Part shown: positions 14,619 through 18,796 of the stretch, piece after piece
How positions within the stretch are numbered: the first letter of the stretch is position 1
How the letters are laid out: each line of letters begins with the position of its first letter
Assembly (NCBI GenBank): GCA_049682815.1
Contig: JBAUII010000047.1
Location: forward strand, 1-18,796
From: DASWID01 sp049682815
GTDB lineage: Bacteria; Desulfobacterota_D; UBA1144; Nemesobacterales; CSP1-2
DNA length: 18,796 nt
Direction of reading: 5' to 3'
Translations under genes and position numbers: made by a program
The notes under the pieces: model-generated
What the model was told of the DNA's origin: nothing
The model's database searches: none
What the model saw: only the letters and a program-made list of their open reading frames with translations

Positions 14619-15266
14619 TCAAAATGCCCTAGCTAGTACTCTATATCTATTCCCTTTAGTTGGATCATTGCTTCTATCCGGTATCGTTTCTATTAGTCCT
14701 CTACCCTCCAGACCCTTTAGTACCTTCTTTATCATAGCAATACTCATATTGCACTTATCCGCCAATGATTTCTTGCCTACATGATCTGTTATTCTTCGTT
14801 TAACGCCATAGCTTAACCGGTATAGTCTTATAAGTAATACCTGCTCATAGGGACTGAGCGTTGGCAATACTTCATCAAATAGAAACTGAGGTGTCATGAG
14901 ATATGCTTTACTAGGGTGCATTAGAGGTGGATCCTGTGGTACCTCGGTTACATTATAGCTCGGCGCGAGGATAACCGAGCTATCAACGCCCAGTGGGGTA
15001 ATAGCTGAGTTATGTTGTAGCTGGATCTGGTGTAACCTAGTAGATGGCCCCTTTCTGATTTTTTCCTCCCCTTTTTGCTCTAACTCTTTTGGTTTAATTT
15101 CACCTGAAGCCAGACTAGGAAGTGGTCCAGGTTTTTCTTCCTTCTTCTCTGAAGGGCAAGGGAGTACCTTCTTTAATGCTTCACTGACGAGATCCGATGT
15201 ACTGCCGCCTATAAGTTCTTCAAGAGGCGGCAATATCTTCCTTTGCCTTTCCTTTTTCTCTTCCAT
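14619..15266 (-). CDS. Winged-helix DNA-binding protein, probable replication or partition factor
   Basis: A 215-residue protein. Residues 1-110 are charged and low in complexity, with many K, E and P. The C-terminal half has LSPYEQVLLIRLYRLSYG, a helix-turn-helix CNMSIAMIKKVLKGLEGRG and the wing NRYRVL, typical of replication-initiator-like winged helices. It overlaps the end of parA by 47 bases, so the two are co-translated. The ATG has AAGGAAG about 12 bases upstream; a TTG at codon 12 is an alternative start. No ParB is present, so this protein may be the DNA-binding partner of ParA, or an accessory Rep. An inverted-repeat cluster lies within its own coding sequence (14943-15012). Confidence 0.7.
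   Translation of the reverse strand: MEEKKERQRKILPPLEELIGGSTSDLVSEALKKVLPCPSEKKEEKPGPLPSLASGEIKPKELEQKGEEKIRKGPSTRLHQIQLQHNSAITPLGVDSSVILAPSYNVTEVPQDPPLMHPSKAYLMTPQFLFDEVLPTLSPYEQVLLIRLYRLSYGVKRRITDHVGKKSLADKCNMSIAMIKKVLKGLEGRGLIETIPDRSNDPTKGNRYRVLARAF
14943..15012. repeat. Interleaved inverted repeats inside the winged-helix gene
   Basis: ATAGCTCGG (14955-14963) pairs with CCGAGCTAT (14975-14983), and CTCGGTTA (14943-14950) with TAACCGAG (14972-14979). A diverged copy ATAGCTGAG lies at 15001-15009. Such clusters can be centromere or operator sites for the adjacent partition proteins, but this is inference. Confidence 0.4.
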
Positions 15267-16020
15267 AAAGGTCTAAGACTTCCTTAGCCAATTTAGAAAA
15301 ATCAAAATAACCTGAACAGGTTGTATTATAAAAATACAGAGGTTTTGATACAGCGAATGATTTTGAAATGTCTGTATTTTCATGAATGATGCTATCAAAT
15401 AGTAACTGTCCTAAAAGTTCTTCTACCGCTGACTTAATATCTCTATCAATTATTCTCCGTCTGTCAAATTGATTTAAGATACACCTGAAATAAAGACCGC
15501 CCTTGCGATATTCCCTCCTTATCTGACCAATCGTTCTCATAAGGTTAACAAGCCCATCGAGCGCAAATTTTTCAGTATTACAGATTATATAAATTTCATC
15601 TGAAGCAACAAGAGCATTTATAGTAAGGAGTCCCACGACAGCCGGGGGGGTATCAATAAATACGAAGTCGTAAGAATTCTTAAGATCACTAAGACGCGTA
15701 TCTAACCGCCTGTCTCTATTATATTTCCCAAGGAGATCAAGCTCTATGTTGGCGGCTGAAATGTTTGAGGGAACTAAATCAATTCCCCATTCTGTAGGTA
15801 TAATAAATTCGTTTATATCAGCGTTATCATCTAGCAAGAGCGGCGCGAAGGACTTTTCTGGTACCGAGCCAAGAAGGTAGGAAGTAGAGTTGGCTTGAGG
15901 GTCCAAGTCAATGAGAAGACATTTCTTTTTATATTGTTGTGCTAGGAATACAGGAAAATTCGTTGCAACTGTTGTTTTCCCTACACCGCCTTTCTGATTA
16001 GCGAGTGAAATTACCTTCAA
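15220..16020 (-). CDS. parA: ParA family partition ATPase
   Basis: A 266-residue ParA/Soj-type ATPase that segregates plasmid copies by ATP-dependent DNA binding. The deviant Walker A motif KGGVGKTT is at residues 10-17, Walker A' at LIDLDPQANST and Walker B at FVFIDTPP. It has no N-terminal helix-turn-helix, as in small (type Ib or Soj-like) ParA proteins. The start is TTG, supported by GGAGGAG about eight bases upstream. It lies 25 bases after the small HTH gene and overlaps the winged-helix gene, forming one operon. No ParB homologue is visible. Confidence 0.93.
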   Translation of the reverse strand: MKVISLANQKGGVGKTTVATNFPVFLAQQYKKKCLLIDLDPQANSTSYLLGSVPEKSFAPLLLDDNADINEFIIPTEWGIDLVPSNISAANIELDLLGKYNRDRRLDTRLSDLKNSYDFVFIDTPPAVVGLLTINALVASDEIYIICNTEKFALDGLVNLMRTIGQIRREYRKGGLYFRCILNQFDRRRIIDRDIKSAVEELLGQLLFDSIIHENTDISKSFAVSKPLYFYNTTCSGYFDFSKLAKEVLDLYGREKGKAKEDIAAS

Positions 16021-16045
16021 TAATGCTTCTCCTCCGTTGGCAGGT

Positions 16046-16267
16046 TTAATCCTTATAACGGGCCGTGTCCTGGGTTTTATTGCCCGATTTTCCCTTAAAA
16101 GGCTTCATAAAGATTTCTAAGTCAGCTTCTCGTATCCTTGTTAATGTATTTATTTTAATAGCGTTTAATTTCCCCTGCCTTATCCAGCCTCTTACTGTGT
16201 TGGGATGGACCTTGAGTAGGCTTGCCACTTCTTCTACCGTGTAGAAATTGTTAGCATTTGTATCCAT
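16046..16267 (-). CDS. Small MerR/excisionase-type helix-turn-helix protein
   Basis: A 73-residue DNA-binding protein. FYTVEEVASLLKVHPNTVRG and the following WIRQGKLNAIKI form the winged helix-turn-helix typical of excisionase and BldC-like proteins. I prefer the ATG at 16267 over that at 16285, because the best promoter's -10 box (16276-16281) lies between them and the upstream ATG has no ribosome binding site. If so, the message is almost leaderless. As first gene of the parA operon it probably represses its own promoter, or acts as directionality factor for the recombinase. Confidence 0.85.
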   Translation of the reverse strand: MDTNANNFYTVEEVASLLKVHPNTVRGWIRQGKLNAIKINTLTRIREADLEIFMKPFKGKSGNKTQDTARYKD

Positions 16268-16275
16268 TGCTGTCT

Positions 16276-16304
16276 CTTTTATCATATCGTGTAATATTTG
16301 TCAA
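16276..16304 (-). promoter_or_regulatory. Promoter of the HTH-parA-winged-helix operon
   Basis: On the minus strand, TTGACA (16304-16299), a 17-base spacer and TAAAAG (16281-16276). It overlaps the longer version of the HTH gene. The rest of 16305-16582 holds no gene I can support. Confidence 0.6.
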
Positions 16305-16582
16305 CAGATTTTGTAGCCAAAAAAATGTTTGAACTAAAAATACTACGAAATGAAAAAGGATTAAAAAGGGCTGTGGAGGCACATGCCGGTGAATAATTAA
16401 GTCAGAGTACAATTTCTCTTTGCCTTTAAGCAAGTCTGTAAGGATTTGTGCCTCCCTCGTCGGCAGCACCGGACCAAGGAGCACTAAACCATTGCGCTCG
16501 CTTTACACCCTGACCTCTAGAGATACAGTCTATAGCTCAATTTGATAAAAATATAAAAAACGCTTTCAAAGAGCTACAAATA

Positions 16583-17532
16583 ATGATAGAATGGCTGGAT
16601 CACTTTCAGGGAGGTAGAGTAAAGCGAAAAAGATAAGCACGACTCAGCAGCGCTTAGTCAGAAGCGCGACCGAGATTGCCCTAGACAATCCCCAGGAAAT
16701 ACTTTTTCAGCATACCATTCTATGCCAAGCGGGCTTGCCATACCGAAGCCAGAAAGAACTGCGCCGTTGGCAGCGGCAAAATGGATGGGCAAGTCTTGAA
16801 ATAGAAGCTGGCAGGGCGTTCCATCCTCTCAAAAAGAAATATATGGACCTTCCCCTGCCTTTCGGGCCTAAAGCAAGACTTATCTTGATCCACCTGAACA
16901 GTGAAGCCATAAAAACGGGAACGCCGGTCATCGATGTCGAGGATTCAATAACGGCTTTTATCAAGCATCTCTTAAAGCGCAGTCCGAACGGACGCGAAAT
17001 CAGACATTTCAAGGATCAGCTATCATCCCTATCCACTGCTACGATCCGCCTTGCGATCCTTGCCCTGGACCGTGCGGTGCAGATCAACACACAAATTGTC
17101 ACAGCTTTTGAACTCTGGTTTCTCAAGAACCCGAACCAGAGAGTCCTATGGCCCTCAACCGTCAGATTAAGCCAGGAGTATTTTGACACGCTGGTGAAAC
17201 ATGCCGTACCACTGGATGAGCGCTCCATAGCCGCCTTATCGCATTCCCCTATGGCATTGGATGTCTATGTCTGGCTAGCGCAGCGCCTGCATAGGATCGA
17301 TCCCGGTAAGCCGCAATTTATACCGTGGCAAGCGGTATACCAACAATTCGGCCAAGGTTTTGCGCGTATCAGGAAATTCAGGGAAAAATTTTTCTGGGTC
17401 TTAAAACAGGCACAAACCCAATATCTGGCAGCACGGATAGAAGCTGACAGAGGAGGGGTCACCCTGCGGCAGAGTCCCCCACCCGTCCCCAAGCGGTTTA
17501 TCGCGATTGATGGTGGTAATCTGTCGGATTAA
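16583..17532 (+). CDS. repA: RepA_C-family plasmid replication initiator, N-terminus in another frame
   Basis: A plasmid replication initiator with the hallmark run of the RepA family (Pfam RepA_C): ILCQAGLPYRS, FGPKARLILIHLNSEA, FKDQLSSLSTATIRLA, RVLWPSTVRLSQEYFD, HAVPLDERSIAAL and MALDVYVWLAQRLHRI. Family-like sequence already begins at ISTTQQRLVRSATEIA (about 16633), but that frame has no ATG, GTG or TTG between the TAG at 16615 and the TTG at 16735. The -1-related frame has ATG 16583 reading EWLDHFQGGRVKRKR, then TAA at 16634. Joining them needs a -1 shift, or one extra base, at the A5 run 16627-16631. The TTG 16735 start alone would lose conserved sequence. An origin-like region follows. 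Confidence 0.87.
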
Positions 17533-17780
17533 ACAGCCCTGCCTGTGGAAAAACCCTGTGATTTAGACCAGTTATCCACAGGACATTGGGGGCGCCAATT
17601 TACGGGCGTTTGGGGGCGCGCTTCCTATCCTCCACTTATTATTCTACGGGCGTTTGGGGGCACAACCCTATAGTATAAATAGCCTATATGTACATACCGA
17701 TAGTATCAGACGACTACGATCTAAAATATATAACTGGAAATTTTATAGTTTATAGAAAACAAAATAGCTACAAAAAAACT
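17533..17780. other. Candidate replication origin
   Basis: A perfect DnaA box TTATCCACA lies at 17572-17580, with a box-like TGTGGAAAA before it. TACGGGCGTTTGGGGGC occurs exactly twice (17601-17617 and 17645-17661, 44 bases apart), plus a shorter TTGGGGGCGC at 17586. A long AT-rich stretch follows. Placement directly after the Rep gene fits an iteron origin. Confidence 0.6.
17601..17661 (+). repeat. Iteron-like direct repeats
   Basis: Two exact 17-base copies, 44 bases apart (about four helical turns), so both face the same side of the DNA. The related 10-base copy at 17586 is offset by 24 bases. Confidence 0.6.
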
Positions 17781-18047
17781 CACTCTTGAAAAATTCACTA
17801 TGGTATTTCTTTTTCTTGATAATATTTCCTTCAATACTCCTAATATATAATCCTAGCTCTGGAATACTTTCTTTTAGACGGAGAACTTACCTAGTTTTTA
17901 TCATAAAAATTCATCAATGCAAGAACCTTCGTTTTCAATATCAAAAATCTCTTCGGCTTTCAGAACCGGTGAATCTCCCATGCAGTTGTGCCATAACCCA
18001 AGACCCTCTATTCGTGGCTTTAGATTGTGGCTTCTTAAAATGTTCAT
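17743..18047 (-). pseudogene. Decayed pair of small ORFs abutting the IS1595 element
   Basis: ATG 18047 opens 48 codons including LGLWHNCMGDSPVLKAEEIF and ending IDEFL at TGA 17901-17903. A second ATG (17904) overlaps that stop as ATGA, reads MIKTR, hits TAA (17887-17889), then the same frame continues VLRLKESIPELGLYIRS to 17743. The ATGA overlap suggests a formerly coupled gene pair, such as a regulatory or toxin-antitoxin type module, but I recognise no family. The IS end lies ten bases upstream of the first ATG, so any promoter and ribosome binding site were lost. Confidence 0.3.
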
Positions 18048-18057
18048 TATTAATTTT

Positions 18058-18796
18058 GGCTCTAGATAAGATTAGAGCATGTTTTTTCTTAAAATATTCA
18101 ACAGAATTTTGTAAATATCTTTCTCTCTATTATTAAACCTGAACTCAGACTCCTTCAAATGGAGATTAAAATTCTTTTTACTGACTCCGTTAAATTTCTG
18201 CATCCTTCTTTTAGCAAAGCTCCAGAATGATTCTATCCCATTTATATGTGATCTTCCATTAGAGAATTTGTTGTCCCTGTGATCCACTCTGAAATGTTTT
18301 GAATAACCTATATCAACCAACCCGTTGTACCCCCTCCATTTGTCGGAATGAACTACACTCTCAACCTCCACTCTACCCCTGATAATAGCCTGTAACGTTG
18401 CTCTTGAGCAATCAGGCACTATCTCCGTATACACCTTCCCGTTCCTCTCCAATATCCCGAATACGATTGTCTTCCCGTATGATCCTCTACCCCTTTTACC
18501 CTTTATCCTCTTTGCCCCAAAATACGACTCATCGACTTCTACCTCACCACTAAGTGGAAATTCATTGTCGCATATGTTTCTTATCTTCTCCCTCAGCTTC
18601 TTGTAGACTCTGTTTGTTGTGGGCCTCGATATACCTGTTAATTCCGACGTCTTCGTAGCCGTTATATCAAGGGAAAAACACCTCAGAATTTCCCTGAATT
18701 TAGACTCCGAAATCTTTGCCCTTTTCAGATACCTGTTTTTCCCTTTATTTCCCATAACTTAGCATGTATTCTAACATGCTAAAGTTATCTAGACCC
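18058..18796 (-). mobile_element. IS1595-family (IS1016-like) insertion sequence
   Basis: A 739-bp element with related ends: GGCTCTAGATAAGATTAG from 18058 and GGGTCTAGATAACTTTAG read inward from 18796. It holds a single transposase. The adjoining 8 bases on the left (TTAATTTT) do not match those following the right-end copy at 128-135 (AAAGTTTT), so no target duplication is seen if the window ends are joined. Confidence 0.82.
18072..18755 (-). CDS. IS1595-family transposase (IS1016-like)
   Basis: A 227-residue ISXO2-type DDE transposase. An N-terminal helix-turn-helix (LTGISRPTTNRVY, about residues 40-52) precedes the catalytic residues in VEVDESYFGAKR, VVHSDKWRGYNGL and HINGIESFWSFAKRRM. 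Length and motifs are complete, so the enzyme may be active. No ribosome binding site precedes the ATG; instead the start codon lies at the foot of a strong hairpin formed by the IS end. The N-terminal codons are duplicated at 1-86. Confidence 0.92.
   Translation of the reverse strand: MGNKGKNRYLKRAKISESKFREILRCFSLDITATKTSELTGISRPTTNRVYKKLREKIRNICDNEFPLSGEVEVDESYFGAKRIKGKRGRGSYGKTIVFGILERNGKVYTEIVPDCSRATLQAIIRGRVEVESVVHSDKWRGYNGLVDIGYSKHFRVDHRDNKFSNGRSHINGIESFWSFAKRRMQKFNGVSKKNFNLHLKESEFRFNNREKDIYKILLNILRKNML

Noticed and set aside
16251..16484. A 77-codon minus-strand ORF starting GTG at 16484.
   Set aside because: It overlaps the start of the HTH gene and its promoter, has no ribosome binding site, and its second half is low-complexity hydrophobic sequence from AT-rich DNA.
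17786..18136. A 116-codon plus-strand ORF.
   Set aside because: It runs across the IS1595 boundary into the antisense of the transposase and has no homology-like motifs.
1..18796. CRISPR array, rRNA or tRNA genes.
   Set aside because: No regularly spaced repeats, rRNA-like sequence or tRNA cloverleaf was seen on reading through either strand; a covariance scan was not possible.

Overview
This window reads as an accessory element, probably plasmid-borne or integrative, from an anaerobe-like bacterium. It joins a CoA-ester catabolism region (about 470-10900) to a recombination, partition and replication region (about 11020-17780) scattered with insertion sequences. Most genes have strong AAGGAGG-type ribosome binding sites and TTGACA-type promoters. 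These fit a Firmicutes or Desulfobacterota-like host, but the sequence does not fix the taxon. The replication initiator gene looks more GC-rich than its neighbours and belongs to a family best known from Proteobacteria, so the backbone looks mosaic.

Left half. Plus-strand genes: a thiolase with its nucleophilic Cys (471-1619), a nitroreductase (1746-2546), a DUF1059 protein (2711-2896), a Sir2 deacylase (2960-3739), and two tandem acetoacetate-decarboxylase-family proteins behind a structured leader (3988-6003). After a terminator and a 500-base hairpin-rich gap come minus-strand genes. An AmiS/UreI channel-type protein (7093-6563) has its own promoter. The set acyl-CoA dehydrogenase (10897-9755), thiolase-fold protein without the catalytic Cys (9612-8401), DUF35 OB-fold protein without zinc cysteines (8378-7953) and MaoC hydratase (7832-7374) follows. 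Together these four match the dehydrogenation, hydration and retro-aldol logic of the ChsE/ChsH1/ChsH2/Ltp2 side-chain-cleaving enzymes of steroid degraders. The substrate here is unknown.

Right half. A tyrosine recombinase (11993-11022) is preceded by a nearly perfect palindrome (12025-12056) built like a Xer/dif core site. Next is an insertion-sequence graveyard: an IS481-type transposase remnant, an IS1595-type fragment, and a well-bounded IS256 element (12959-14245) with an exact 8-bp target duplication and a transposase ending early at a conserved Trp position. Then come a minus-strand operon (small HTH protein, ParA, winged-helix protein, and an overlooked small coding region with an internal stop), a RepA_C-family initiator whose N-terminus lies in another frame (16583-17532), and an origin-like region with a DnaA box and GGGGGC repeats. 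An IS1595-family element (18058-18796) closes the window.

The first and last 127 bases are identical and end exactly at the IS1595 right end. This fits either a circular molecule or an assembly break at a repeated IS. The two flanks of that IS do not share a target duplication, so circularity should not be assumed.
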